Assembly: GCF_002294985.1 (NCBI RefSeq) | Contig: NZ_NSGE01000005.1 | Location: 591,872 to 655,871, forward strand | Origin: Mesorhizobium sp. WSM3862 | Lineage (GTDB): Bacteria > Pseudomonadota > Alphaproteobacteria > Rhizobiales > Rhizobiaceae | Length of the DNA: 64,000 nt | Direction: 5' to 3' | In this document: positions 1 through 8,872 of the stretch, piece by piece | Numbering within the stretch: position 1 is the stretch's first letter | Layout: each line of letters begins with the position of its first letter | Translations under genes and position numbers: made by a program | Notes under the pieces: generated by a model | The model's input: the letters and a program-made list of their open reading frames with translations, nothing else | The model's database searches: none | Told to the model about the DNA's origin: nothing

Positions 1-1145
<1,145 letters not shown>

Positions 1146-1345
1146 GGCGATCCGTCCTTGTCTGTTCAGCCTGAAAGGGAACGGACGCCGTTGGCATGCA
1201 ATCACGCGCAAAGGTGCGGGTACGGCCATTTCCGCTGTCCGCTCCCGAGCAACCCGAGCCGTTGAAGGCGGCGCGTGCGCTGGTTCGGCGCTAATTCTGT
1301 TCCCGCGCCGACCGCTGGCACGGATGAACCGCATATAGAGAATTT

Positions 1346-1362
1346 TCTGGAATAGTTCTAGA
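1346..1362. promoter_or_regulatory. possible Irr (ICE-like) operator between acnA and ccmA
   Basis: TCTGGAA-TAG-TTCTAGA is a 7-3-7 inverted repeat with one mismatch between arms. It matches 11 of 14 fixed positions of the rhizobial iron control element as I remember it (TTTAGAA-N3-TTCTAAA). It lies about 200 bp before acnA and 67 bp before ccmA, next to a CTATAT sequence that could be a minus-strand -10. Both aconitase (Fe-S) and cytochrome c maturation (heme) are plausible iron-regulated targets. Motif is seen; binding is inferred. Confidence 0.35.
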
Positions 1363-1428
1363 CAGTCGAAAAGCAAATTTGTGCGATGCGGCGGCGGCCG
1401 CGAAACGGTGCTTTCGGGACGGGCAAGG

Positions 1429-2031
1429 ATGCGGCTGATCGCCGAAAATCTGGGCGGCGAGCGCGGCGGCGAGACGGTTTTTTCCGGCATCGAATTCGCC
1501 CTCGACAGGGGCGAGGCACTCGTCGTCACCGGGCCGAACGGCGCCGGCAAATCGACCCTTTTGCGGGTCATCGCCGGCTTGCTGCCGCCGGCCGAAGGCA
1601 AGGTAAAGGTCGAGGGCGGCGGCGACGAGTTTCCATCGGTCGCTTCGGCCTCGCACTATCTCGGCCATCTCAATGCGATGAAGACGGCATTGAGCGTCGA
1701 AGAAAACCTGGGCTTCTGGCGCGCCTTCCAGGGCGAGGCTGGTTTGAGCGTGGGGCAGTCGCTGGAGACGGTCGGATTGGACGGGCTCGGGCACCTGCCG
1801 TTCGGCTACCTTTCGACCGGGCAAAGGCGGCGCGCGTCGATCGCGAAGCTCCTGGTCAGCCGCCGGCCGGTCTGGCTGCTCGACGAACCGACCGCAGGGC
1901 TGGACAAGGCTTCGGAGGAACGATTCGCGGGATTGATGAGAGGGCATTGCCGAGAGGGAGGCATCATCGTGGCGGCCACGCATTTGCCGCTCGGGCTCGA
2001 GGGAGCCAAGACGTTGAGGATGGGTGACTGA
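1429..2031 (+). CDS. ccmA: heme exporter ATP-binding protein CcmA
   Basis: ABC ATPase of the System I cytochrome c maturation complex (CcmABCD), which releases holo-CcmE on the periplasmic side. The 200-residue protein has Walker A GPNGAGKSTLL near residue 37, the signature region LSTGQRRRASIAKLL and Walker B VWLLDEPTAGLD. The frame is open from a GTG at 1381, but the ATG at 1429 (MRLIAENLGGE) fits the usual family length. It is the first gene of ccmA-ccmB-ccmD-ccmG. The stop codon sits about 40 bp before the preferred ccmB start. Confidence 0.93.
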   Translation: MRLIAENLGGERGGETVFSGIEFALDRGEALVVTGPNGAGKSTLLRVIAGLLPPAEGKVKVEGGGDEFPSVASASHYLGHLNAMKTALSVEENLGFWRAFQGEAGLSVGQSLETVGLDGLGHLPFGYLSTGQRRRASIAKLLVSRRPVWLLDEPTAGLDKASEERFAGLMRGHCREGGIIVAATHLPLGLEGAKTLRMGD

Positions 2032-2071
2032 TGTCGGCGCGAGGCACCCCTGGGCGAAGGCATACCAAGTC

Positions 2072-2737
2072 ATGCTAGCCCTCTTCCTCCGCGATATCCG
2101 CCTCTCCGTCCGCGCCGGCGGCGGCGCGCTGATCGGCGTCATCTTCTTCCTGGCGGTGATTGCCACAATCCCGTTCGGCGTCGGGCCCGACCTCAACCTG
2201 TTGTCGCGCATCGGTCCGGCGATCCTGTGGATCGCCGCCCTGCTCGCCTGCCTGCTCGGGCTCGATCGCCTCTTCCAGGCCGACCGCGAGGACGGCTCGC
2301 TCGATCTTCTGGTGCTCAACAGCGACCGTCACATGCTGGCGTTGACGGTGCTGACCAAGTGTCTGGCGCATTGGGCGGGCAGCGTGCTGCCGCTGGTGAT
2401 CGCGGCACCTTTGCTCGGCCTGTTCATGAACATGGAGCCGCTCGGTATCGGCGCGACGGCATTTACGCTTCTTGTCGGCACGCCGGCCATAACCTTCATC
2501 GGCGCCGCCGGAGCGGCCGTGGCTGTGGCGCTGCCGCGCGGCGGGCTCTTGATCTCCGTGCTGGTGCTGCCGCTCACCATTCCGGTGCTGATCTTCGGCG
2601 TCTCGGCGAGCTATGGCGCGGTGGCCGATCCCGCGCCGTTCCTGCAGCCCTTCCTCATTCTTGCCGCGCTGACGCTGTTTCTTGCCGTGGTCGGGCCGCT
2701 GGCGGCGGCGCTGGCGTTGCGGCACGGGACGGATTGA
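2072..2737 (+). CDS. ccmB: heme exporter membrane protein CcmB
   Basis: Inner-membrane permease partner of CcmA. The 221-residue product begins MLALFLRDIRLSVRAGGGAL, a typical CcmB start, and has about six hydrophobic segments. The frame is open upstream to a GTG at 2024 that overlaps the ccmA stop, so a 237-residue form is possible; I prefer ATG 2072 on family length. The next gene should be ccmC but only 128 bp separate ccmB from ccmD. Confidence 0.9.
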   Translation: MLALFLRDIRLSVRAGGGALIGVIFFLAVIATIPFGVGPDLNLLSRIGPAILWIAALLACLLGLDRLFQADREDGSLDLLVLNSDRHMLALTVLTKCLAHWAGSVLPLVIAAPLLGLFMNMEPLGIGATAFTLLVGTPAITFIGAAGAAVAVALPRGGLLISVLVLPLTIPVLIFGVSASYGAVADPAPFLQPFLILAALTLFLAVVGPLAAALALRHGTD

Positions 2738-2865
2738 GGCGCTGGGGCGTTTCTCAACTGCGGCGCCGCGCCTGGTTGCGCGGCCTGTGACGCAGAGTTA
2801 AGGGAAGGCATGGTCGAACGGATTGGCAGGGCAGGCGCGGAAGGTGCGCAGATGGAGCGGCTGAT

Positions 2866-3039
2866 ATGAGCGCGCATGCTCTCTATGTCGCCGCCGCCTA
2901 TGCCATCAGCGCGATCGTGCTCGTCGGGCTGATCGGCTGGATCCTGCTCGACCAGCGGGCGCGCAAGCGTGAGCTCGCGGCGCTCGACGCGGCCGGCGTG
3001 CGGCGGCGCTCCGACAAGGCCGGGACGGCGAAGCCGTGA
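2866..3039 (+). CDS. ccmD: heme exporter protein CcmD
   Basis: A 57-residue protein starting MSAHALYVAAAYAISAIVL, with one transmembrane helix (about residues 7-27) followed by a basic tail containing LLDQRARKRELAAL. This is the size and layout of CcmD, which stabilises the CcmABC complex and helps release holo-CcmE. The stop overlaps the GTG start of ccmG by four bases (GTGA), supporting translational coupling. Identification rests on context and topology because CcmD is poorly conserved. Confidence 0.85.
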   Translation: MSAHALYVAAAYAISAIVLVGLIGWILLDQRARKRELAALDAAGVRRRSDKAGTAKP

Positions 3040-3617
3040 GCGCCGAAACCGGAGCCCCGGCATCGCCCCGTCGCCGCCTGTTCGTGCTGCTTCCGCTGCT
3101 GGTATTCCTGGGTTTGGCGGGGTTGTTCCTGTCGCAGCTTTTGTCCGGCCGCGACGAGTCTGAAATTCCCTCGGCTCTGATCGGCCTGCCGGCGCCGCAG
3201 ACGAACCTGCCGCCGCTCGAAGGCTCGAACCTGCCAGGGCTGGACTCGAAATCCTTCGCCGGCAAGGTGACGCTGGTCAACGTCTTCGCATCATGGTGCG
3301 CGCCGTGCCGGGAAGAGCATCCGGTGCTTTTGGCGCTGTCGCAGGACAAGCGGTTCACGCTTGCCGCGCTGAACTACAAGGACGAGCCGGCAAACGCCCG
3401 TCGCTTCCTTGGCGATCTCGGCAATCCCTACCAGGCGATCGGCGTCGATCCGGCCGGGCGCGCGGCGATCGACTGGGGCGTCTACGGCGTGCCGGAGACC
3501 TTCGTCATCGGCAAGGACGGCAAGATTGCCTACAAGCATGTCGGGCCGCTGACGCCGGAATCGGCGAAGGATTTGCTGTTGCCGCAGATCGAGAAGGCCC
3601 TGGCGGTTTCGGGTTAG
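3036..3617 (+). CDS. ccmG: thiol:disulfide interchange protein CcmG (CycY/DsbE)
   Basis: Membrane-anchored periplasmic thioredoxin that reduces apocytochrome c cysteines before heme attachment. The 193-residue protein has an N-terminal signal anchor (about residues 15-37), then a thioredoxin fold with the CxxC motif in FASWCAPCREEHP near residue 88 and the cis-proline loop in YGVPETFVIG. It starts at a GTG overlapping the ccmD stop. It closes the ccm operon. Confidence 0.93.
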   Translation: MSAETGAPASPRRRLFVLLPLLVFLGLAGLFLSQLLSGRDESEIPSALIGLPAPQTNLPPLEGSNLPGLDSKSFAGKVTLVNVFASWCAPCREEHPVLLALSQDKRFTLAALNYKDEPANARRFLGDLGNPYQAIGVDPAGRAAIDWGVYGVPETFVIGKDGKIAYKHVGPLTPESAKDLLLPQIEKALAVSG

Positions 3618-3674
3618 GCGCCCCTTTGCGTCGTCATTCCAGTGCGAGGCAAGGAGCGAAGCGACGCGGCGCAA

Positions 3675-3693
3675 AGGCCGGCTCGACCGGCCT
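3675..3693 (-). terminator. hairpin after the DUF1127-like gene
   Basis: A 7-bp perfect stem AGGCCGG / CCGGCCT with a 5-base loop begins six bases past the stop of the minus-strand gene at 3699-3866. On that strand it is followed by TTTG, so it is a weak intrinsic terminator. It also lies 58 bp past the ccmG stop. Confidence 0.4.
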
Positions 3694-3698
3694 CGGAC

Positions 3699-3866
3699 TC
3701 AACCGTAAATCTGCTTGTGGATCTGGTAGAGCATCTCGGAGCGGTCGGCACGCAGATCGGCTAGATCGCGGCTCGACAGGTTCTCGATTTCTGCGACGAG
3801 ACGATTGTAGTGGCGGCGCTTGGCGAGGTTGGTGCGAGCGCGGGTGACGAGGTTGTCGAAGATCAT
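3699..3866 (-). CDS. small DUF1127-like protein
   Basis: A 55-residue basic protein: it starts MIFDNLVTRARTNLAKRR and ends YQIHKQIYG. The pattern of an Arg-rich helix followed by LVAEIENLSSRDLADLRADR resembles the short DUF1127 proteins that are abundant in Rhizobiales. The start has a strong AGAAGGAA ribosome binding site. Some DUF1127 proteins in Agrobacterium and Brucella act in RNA turnover, phosphate or sugar metabolism, but no function can be assigned here. Upstream lies a conspicuous set of inverted repeats (3921-3964). Confidence 0.75.
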   Translation of the reverse strand: MIFDNLVTRARTNLAKRRHYNRLVAEIENLSSRDLADLRADRSEMLYQIHKQIYG

Positions 3867-3920
3867 GACGAGGTTCCTTCTGAGTTATTCCTCCCTGATC
3901 AATTGCGAGAATGACATAGG

Positions 3921-3964
3921 AATGGTGCATTGCAAAAGAAAGATGTTGCAATGCACCATTGCAA
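3921..3964. promoter_or_regulatory. inverted repeats built from three TTGCAATG copies
   Basis: AATGGTGCATTGCAA (3921-3935) and TTGCAATGCACCATT (3946-3960) are perfect 15-bp inverted arms around a 10-base spacer. The right arm extends into a second dyad, TTGCAATG-CAC-CATTGCAA (3946-3964). The block lies between the divergent DUF1127-like gene and the SMP-30 gene, 55-98 bp upstream of the former. It could be a regulator binding site or a structured leader; either is inference. Confidence 0.5.
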
Positions 3965-4095
3965 GCAGCGCATAGCCGGTTAATGGCGTCTTAGCCCCTC
4001 CACGCGTCAACATGCCGTGAGAGGCATCCGCGATCTTGCCTTCTCCGCTCTGTGCTGGCTTGATCGCGCGTCTTTTGATTGCCGGGAGGGAAAGC

Positions 4096-5013
4096 ATGAC
4101 GGCCGCTGACTATGAACTTCTCGATCCGCGTTTCTCGCGGCTGTTCAACGCCAATGAGCGGGTTGAGAAGCTGTTCACCGGGTGCCGCTGGGCGGAAGGT
4201 CCGGCCTGGTTCGCCGCCGGCCGCTACCTCATCTGGTCCGACATCCCCAACAACCGCATGCTGCGCTACGACGAGACCGATGGCAGCGTCAGCGTCTTCC
4301 GCCAGCCGTCCGGCAATTCCAACGGCAACACCGTCGACCGGCAGGGCCGGCTGATCACCTGCGAGCATTCGGGCCGCCGCGTCAGCCGCACCGAGCATGA
4401 CGGTTCGGTCACCACCATCGCCGACAAATGGCGCGGCAAGCGGCTCAACTCGCCCAACGACGTCGTCGTCCGTTCCGACGGCTCGATCTGGTTCACCGAT
4501 CCCGCCTACGGCATCGACAGCGATTATGAAGGCGACCACGCCGAGAGCGAGGTCGGCGCCTGCAATGTCTACCGCGTCGACCCCGGCACGGGCGAGATCG
4601 ATGCCGTCATCACCGACATGGTCAGGCCCAATGGGCTCGCCTTCTCGCTCGATGAAAGCCTGCTCTATGTCGCCGACACGGGCCGCACCCATGGCGCCAA
4701 GAACCCCGCGCATATCCGCGTCTTCAATGTCGGCAAGCCCGGCAAGAAGGTCTCGGGCGGCAAGGTCTTCGCCGACTGCACGGCCGGCCTGTTCGACGGC
4801 TTCCGGCTCGACGAAAGCGGGCGCATCTGGACGAGCGCCGCCGACGGCATCCATTGCTACGATCCGGACGGCACGCTGATCGGCAAGATCAAAGTGCCGG
4901 AAGTCGTCGCCAATTGCGCCTTCGGCGGCGCCAAGCGCAACCGCCTCTACATCTGCGGCACCACCTCGCTCTATGTGGTCTGGCTGATGGTGAATGGGGC
5001 GAAGACGTATTGA
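4096..5013 (+). CDS. SMP-30/gluconolactonase family hydrolase
   Basis: A 305-residue beta-propeller of the SMP-30/gluconolactonase/LRE family, metal-dependent lactonases acting on sugar lactones. Family features seen are EGPAWFAAGRYLIWSDIPN near residue 35 (metal-binding Glu), RLNSPNDVVV around residue 120 and DMVRPNGLAFSLDE near 180. The start at 4096 has GGGAGGGAAA in front; the frame is open 60 bases further upstream but without a site. It appears monocistronic. The exact substrate cannot be read from the sequence. Confidence 0.88.
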   Translation: MTAADYELLDPRFSRLFNANERVEKLFTGCRWAEGPAWFAAGRYLIWSDIPNNRMLRYDETDGSVSVFRQPSGNSNGNTVDRQGRLITCEHSGRRVSRTEHDGSVTTIADKWRGKRLNSPNDVVVRSDGSIWFTDPAYGIDSDYEGDHAESEVGACNVYRVDPGTGEIDAVITDMVRPNGLAFSLDESLLYVADTGRTHGAKNPAHIRVFNVGKPGKKVSGGKVFADCTAGLFDGFRLDESGRIWTSAADGIHCYDPDGTLIGKIKVPEVVANCAFGGAKRNRLYICGTTSLYVVWLMVNGAKTY

Positions 5014-5025
5014 CCGGCAACGGCG

Positions 5026-5559
5026 TCAGCGGGGGCGGATAAAGCCGGCGAAATCCTGAAGTGCTTTGCGCATCGCCTGTCGGTTCGACGGCTCAGCCAG
5101 GATTTCTTCCACCTCCGGCGGCTTCTTGCCGAGCAGCGCGATCTCCAGCGCGGTCTCTTCGTAAAGCGCGAAGGACATCGTGCGCACGATCTCGGCAAGG
5201 GCGGCGCGGGCAAAGAGCGAGCGCGGCGAGGCGTGCACCAGCAACGCCGGCTTGCCGACGGCGGCGTCGCGCGACACCAGCCAGTCGAGCGCGTTCTTCA
5301 TGCCGCCCGGCACGCCATGGGCGTATTCGGGACAGGAGACGATGACGCCATCGGCGCGGGTGACGGCCTCGATCAGGTATCTTGCCTCACACGGCGTGCG
5401 CTCGCCCTCTTCATCCGGGTTGAAGATCGGCAAGCGGCCGAGCCCGTCATAGACGGTGACGCGGCAATCCGCGGGCACGTTGGCGGCAAGCGCCGCGACA
5501 AGGGCCGAATTGGTCGAGGCGGCGCGCAGGCTGCCGGATATGGCGAGGAGGTTCAGCAA
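5026..5559 (-). CDS. NADPH-dependent FMN reductase family protein
   Basis: A 177-residue flavodoxin-like protein. The N-terminal LLAISGSLRAASTNSALV is the FMN phosphate-binding loop of the NAD(P)H:quinone/FMN reductase family, and CPEYAHGVPGGMKNALDW around residue 78 is the second flavin-contact motif. Likely a cytosolic FMN, quinone or azo reductase. It converges with the SMP-30 gene, 12 bp apart. Confidence 0.88.
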   Translation of the reverse strand: MLNLLAISGSLRAASTNSALVAALAANVPADCRVTVYDGLGRLPIFNPDEEGERTPCEARYLIEAVTRADGVIVSCPEYAHGVPGGMKNALDWLVSRDAAVGKPALLVHASPRSLFARAALAEIVRTMSFALYEETALEIALLGKKPPEVEEILAEPSNRQAMRKALQDFAGFIRPR

Positions 5560-5598
5560 GGGTGACGGGGGCGGTTCGGACGAATCGTGCCCGGGAGC

Positions 5599-6219
5599 CT
5601 ACCACATGGTCTGCCGGTAATCGTCGTCCAGTTCGCGGTCGATCTCGCCGGCGCTCTCTGTAAGCGCCAGCTGGTCGCGGATGATCTGGCCGAGCGTCGG
5701 CAGGCTCGCGCGGTCATACCAGGTCTCCGGCTCCCACAGCTCGGAGCGCATAAAGGCCTTGGCGCAGTGCATGTAAGCGGCCTTGACCGTCACCACGATG
5801 ACGCTCAGCGGCTCCTTGCCGTCGACGGCCAGGCGGGCGCGCAGTCCGGCGTCGATGGTTATGTGGGCTTCGCCGTTGACGCGCAGCGTCTCGTTCATGC
5901 CGGGAATGAGGAAGAGCAGCCCTACCGACGGGCAACGAACGATGTTTTCCAGTGTGTCCAGCCGGTTGTTGCCTGGACGGTCAGGGATGGCGATGGTGGA
6001 ACTGTCGAGGATGGCGGTGAAGCCGGGCTTGTCGCCCTTCGGGGTCACGTCGGCATTGCCGGCGCCGTCGGAGGAGCCGATCAGCACGAATGGGTTCTTG
6101 CCGATGAAGGAACGGCAGTGGCCATCGAGCGCCTTGAGTTCCTTGCGGATCGACCCGTCGGTCGGCCGCGGCGTCTTGTAGATCGTCCTCAGCTCATCGC
6201 GCGTGGTGAGGAATTCCAT
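5599..6219 (-). CDS. pyridoxamine 5'-phosphate oxidase-like flavin-binding protein
   Basis: A 206-residue protein of the split-barrel PNPOx-like group. KNPFVLIGSSDGAGNADVTPKGD (split over residues 38-61) and RCPSVGLLFLIPGMNETLRV are typical of the subgroup annotated MSMEG_1061-type FMN-dependent proteins. These are distinct from true PdxH and their substrates are mostly unknown. It shares strand with the FMN reductase 40 bp downstream, so the two may be cotranscribed. Confidence 0.82.
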   Translation of the reverse strand: MEFLTTRDELRTIYKTPRPTDGSIRKELKALDGHCRSFIGKNPFVLIGSSDGAGNADVTPKGDKPGFTAILDSSTIAIPDRPGNNRLDTLENIVRCPSVGLLFLIPGMNETLRVNGEAHITIDAGLRARLAVDGKEPLSVIVVTVKAAYMHCAKAFMRSELWEPETWYDRASLPTLGQIIRDQLALTESAGEIDRELDDDYRQTMW

Positions 6220-6243
6220 GCCGCCCCCTCCCCGGAACCTGCT

Positions 6244-6909
6244 CTATTTACTCGCCTGCTCTTCCTTGGCTTTTTCCTCCAGCGAGTGGCGCATGATCAG
6301 CGGCATCTGGCTGAAGGTGAAGAGAAGCGTGATCGGCATGATGCCCCAGACCTTGAAGGTAACCCAGGCATCGGTTGAAAAATTCCGCCACACGACTTCA
6401 TTGACGAGGGCCAGGAAGAGGAAGAACAGGCCCCAGCGGAAGGTGAGCTTGCGCCAGCCTTCGGCATCGAGGCTGAAAGCCGAGTCGAAGACATAGCCAA
6501 GCAGCGACTTGCCGAAGAAAAGGCCGCCGAGCAGCACGCCGCCGAACAGCGTGTTGACGATGGTCGGCTTCATCTTGATGAAGACGTCGTCCTGCAAATA
6601 GAGCGTCAGCGCGCCGAAGATAAGGACGACGACGCCCGACACCAGCGGCATGATCGGCAAGGTGCGGGTGAGCAGCCACGAGGCGATCAGCGCCAACGCG
6701 GTGGCGGCCATGAACAGGCCGGTGGCGACGAAGATCGGGCCGCCGAGCTCGGCCAAGGCCGGAAATTTCTGCGCCAGCCATTCGCCGCGCGCATTGGCGA
6801 AGAAGAAGACCAGCAGCGGCCCGAGCTCGAGCACCAGCTTGAGCGGCGGGTTGATGCCCTCCTTCTTCTGTTTCTGCGGGTCGGACGGGTCGCGTTCGAG
6901 GATGTTCAT
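6244..6909 (-). CDS. yciB: septation protein A (YciB family)
   Basis: A 221-residue inner-membrane protein with five or more hydrophobic segments, beginning MNILERDPSDPQKQKKEGIN and carrying KLVLELGPLLVFFFANARG, the conserved YciB N-terminal signature. The family affects envelope integrity and septum placement. It follows ftsY by 42 bp on the same strand and is the last gene of dapF-mtaB-ftsY-yciB, an order common in Rhizobiales. Confidence 0.92.
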   Translation of the reverse strand: MNILERDPSDPQKQKKEGINPPLKLVLELGPLLVFFFANARGEWLAQKFPALAELGGPIFVATGLFMAATALALIASWLLTRTLPIMPLVSGVVVLIFGALTLYLQDDVFIKMKPTIVNTLFGGVLLGGLFFGKSLLGYVFDSAFSLDAEGWRKLTFRWGLFFLFLALVNEVVWRNFSTDAWVTFKVWGIMPITLLFTFSQMPLIMRHSLEEKAKEEQASK

Positions 6910-6951
6910 GAAAGTCCTTGTTGTCCCGAAAGTCGGCGCTTTTGGGATCGT

Positions 6952-8859
6952 TCAAGCAACGCCGGCGATCGCTCTGGCGAATTCGCTGGCCGAGAAGGGT
7001 TCGAGGTCGTCGACCTGCTCGCCGACGCCGATAAAATAGACCGGCAATCTATGCTTGGCGGCGATCGCCACCAGAATACCGCCGCGCGCCGTGCCGTCCA
7101 GCTTGGTCATCACCAGGCCGTTGACGCCGGCGACGTTGCGGAAGATCTCGACTTGGCTGAGCGCATTCTGGCCGGTGGTGGCGTCGACGGTCTGCAGCAC
7201 GGTGTGCGGCGCCTCCGGATCGAGCTTGCCCAGCACGCGCACGATCTTTTCCAGCTCCGCCATCAGCTCGGTCTTGTTCTGCAGGCGGCCGGCCGTGTCG
7301 ATAATCAGCACGTCGGAGCCTGCCTCCTTCGCCTTCTCGAAGGCATCGTAGGCGAGGCCGGCGGCGTCGGCGCCAAGCTTGGTGGCGATGACCGGCGACT
7401 TCGTGCGTTCGCCCCAGATCTTCAGCTGCTCGATGGCGGCCGCGCGGAACGTGTCGCCGGCCGCCAGCATGACCGAAAGCCCGCCTTCGGTCAGCTTGGC
7501 CGCCAGCTTGCCGATGGTCGTGGTCTTGCCGGTGCCGTTGACGCCGACGACCAGGATGACATGCGGCTTGTGGCTGAGATCGAGCTCGAGCGGCTTGGCG
7601 ACCGGGGTCAGGACTTTTTCGACTTCCGCCGCCATCACGGCGCGGACCTCCGAGTCGGAAACGTCCTTGCCGTATCGGCTTGAGGCGAGAGAATCGGTGA
7701 CGCGCAGCGCCGTCTCGACGCCAAGATCGGCGCGGATCAGCACATCCTCCAGATCCTGCAGCGTGTCTTCGTCCAGCTTGCGCTTGGTGAAGACGCCGGC
7801 GATGTTGCCGGTGAGCTCGCGCGAGGAACGGGCAAGCCCGTCGCGCATGCGCTGGAACCAGGAGCGCCGCGGCGCCGGCTCCGGTGCCTTCTGCGGCTCG
7901 GCCTTCTGCTCGACCTTTTTGGCGACCGTCACCTTGCCGGCAGAGGGGGTCGGCGGCGGCGCGGGGACGGCTTCCGGCTCGGGCGCGATCTCGGCAAGGA
8001 TCCGCCCCGGCTCGACCGGCGCAGCCTGGCGAATGGGAGGCAGGGCTTCCGCCGGCGGAGCCGGCTCCGGTGGCGGCAAATCCTCCGCAGGCTGGCGCTG
8101 CCCCTCATCCTTATCCTTTCCCCGTGGAGAACGGGGAGAAGGGGGCGTCGGCGTTGGCGCTTCTTCCTTCTCCCCGTCACTATAGGGGGAGAAGGTGCCG
8201 GCAGGCGGATGAGGGGCGGCGCCGACCTCTAAAGATGGCTCGATAGAAGGTGCCTCGGCCGGTGGAATTTCGATCGGCGCTGGCGTCTCGGCCGGGACTT
8301 CATTGGGCGTCGGCACTTCGACCGGCCCCGGCACCGGCTGCGGCTCCGGACGCGAAGGCTCGATCTCCGGCTCGGCCGGCGCGGGTGCAGGCACCTCCTG
8401 CGGTGCCGGCGCGGGCACCGGCTCAGGTGCAGGTCCGGGCGGAGCGGGCACTTCCTCGGGTGCAGGCGGCTGCGGCTGCTCCGGGGCGGGCCGCGGCTCT
8501 TCTTCCGGCTGGGGCTGCGGCAGCGGCTCCGGCTCGGATGGAACAACCGGCTCCGGTGCCGGCGGGATGACGGGTTCCGGCGCCGGCGGAATGTCCGGTG
8601 CGGGTTCGGGCTTCGGCTCCTCGGGAACCGGTTGTGGCGCAGGTCCTGCCTCCCCCTCGATGGGGGAGGTCCCGAGCGCAGCTCGAGGGTGATTGGCGCC
8701 GGCGTCGGCGCTGCGGGACGCAGGCTCCTGCTCGGTTTCCGGTTTCAGCGCCTCGAGCGCGTCCCATTTGATCGGCGGCAGGAGCGCGGTCTCGTCGACG
8801 CGCTCCTCGACGACTTCCTTCTTGCCGAACGAAAATATCTTCTTGAAGAAACCAGCCAT
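6952..8859 (-). CDS. ftsY: signal recognition particle receptor FtsY
   Basis: SRP receptor GTPase that docks ribosome-SRP complexes at the membrane. The 635-residue protein has a very long acidic, proline- and glutamate-rich N-terminal region (about residues 30-330), then the NG domain: four-helix N domain from near residue 340, G1 VGVNGTGKTTTIGKL, DTAGR, and TKLDGTARGG. Typical FtsY has 300-500 residues. Part of the extra length is two palindromic repeat elements translated in frame (8101-8216 and 8649-8684). It lies 13 bp downstream of mtaB. Its partner Ffh is encoded at 30777. Confidence 0.97.
   Translation of the reverse strand: MAGFFKKIFSFGKKEVVEERVDETALLPPIKWDALEALKPETEQEPASRSADAGANHPRAALGTSPIEGEAGPAPQPVPEEPKPEPAPDIPPAPEPVIPPAPEPVVPSEPEPLPQPQPEEEPRPAPEQPQPPAPEEVPAPPGPAPEPVPAPAPQEVPAPAPAEPEIEPSRPEPQPVPGPVEVPTPNEVPAETPAPIEIPPAEAPSIEPSLEVGAAPHPPAGTFSPYSDGEKEEAPTPTPPSPRSPRGKDKDEGQRQPAEDLPPPEPAPPAEALPPIRQAAPVEPGRILAEIAPEPEAVPAPPPTPSAGKVTVAKKVEQKAEPQKAPEPAPRRSWFQRMRDGLARSSRELTGNIAGVFTKRKLDEDTLQDLEDVLIRADLGVETALRVTDSLASSRYGKDVSDSEVRAVMAAEVEKVLTPVAKPLELDLSHKPHVILVVGVNGTGKTTTIGKLAAKLTEGGLSVMLAAGDTFRAAAIEQLKIWGERTKSPVIATKLGADAAGLAYDAFEKAKEAGSDVLIIDTAGRLQNKTELMAELEKIVRVLGKLDPEAPHTVLQTVDATTGQNALSQVEIFRNVAGVNGLVMTKLDGTARGGILVAIAAKHRLPVYFIGVGEQVDDLEPFSASEFARAIAGVA
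8101..8216. repeat. palindromic repeat element inside ftsY
   Basis: Ten-base perfect outer arms CCCCTCATCC (8101-8110) and GGATGAGGGG (8207-8216) enclose a second hairpin CCTTCTCCCC (8166-8175) / GGGGAGAAGG (8186-8195) and a smaller CCCCGT / ACGGGG pair (8120-8136). The right half is about 90 percent identical over some 55 bp to the complement of the intergenic element at 49600-49655. It encodes roughly residues 215-253 of FtsY without interrupting the frame. Confidence 0.85.
8649..8684. repeat. short palindrome inside ftsY
   Basis: CCTCCCCC (8649-8656) and GGGGGAGG (8662-8669) form a perfect 8-bp hairpin with a 5-base loop, followed by GAGC-GCA-GCTC. In ftsY it encodes part of the peptide LGTSPIEGEAGPA, around residues 60-70. 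The same CTCCCCC-type stem recurs at 63630. Confidence 0.6.
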
Positions 8860-8872
8860 ACGTCTTGCAGTC

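Noticed and set aside
2738..2865. Remnant of ccmC
   Set aside because: All three plus-strand frames lack CcmC features, so the stretch is better described as a gap than as a pseudogene.
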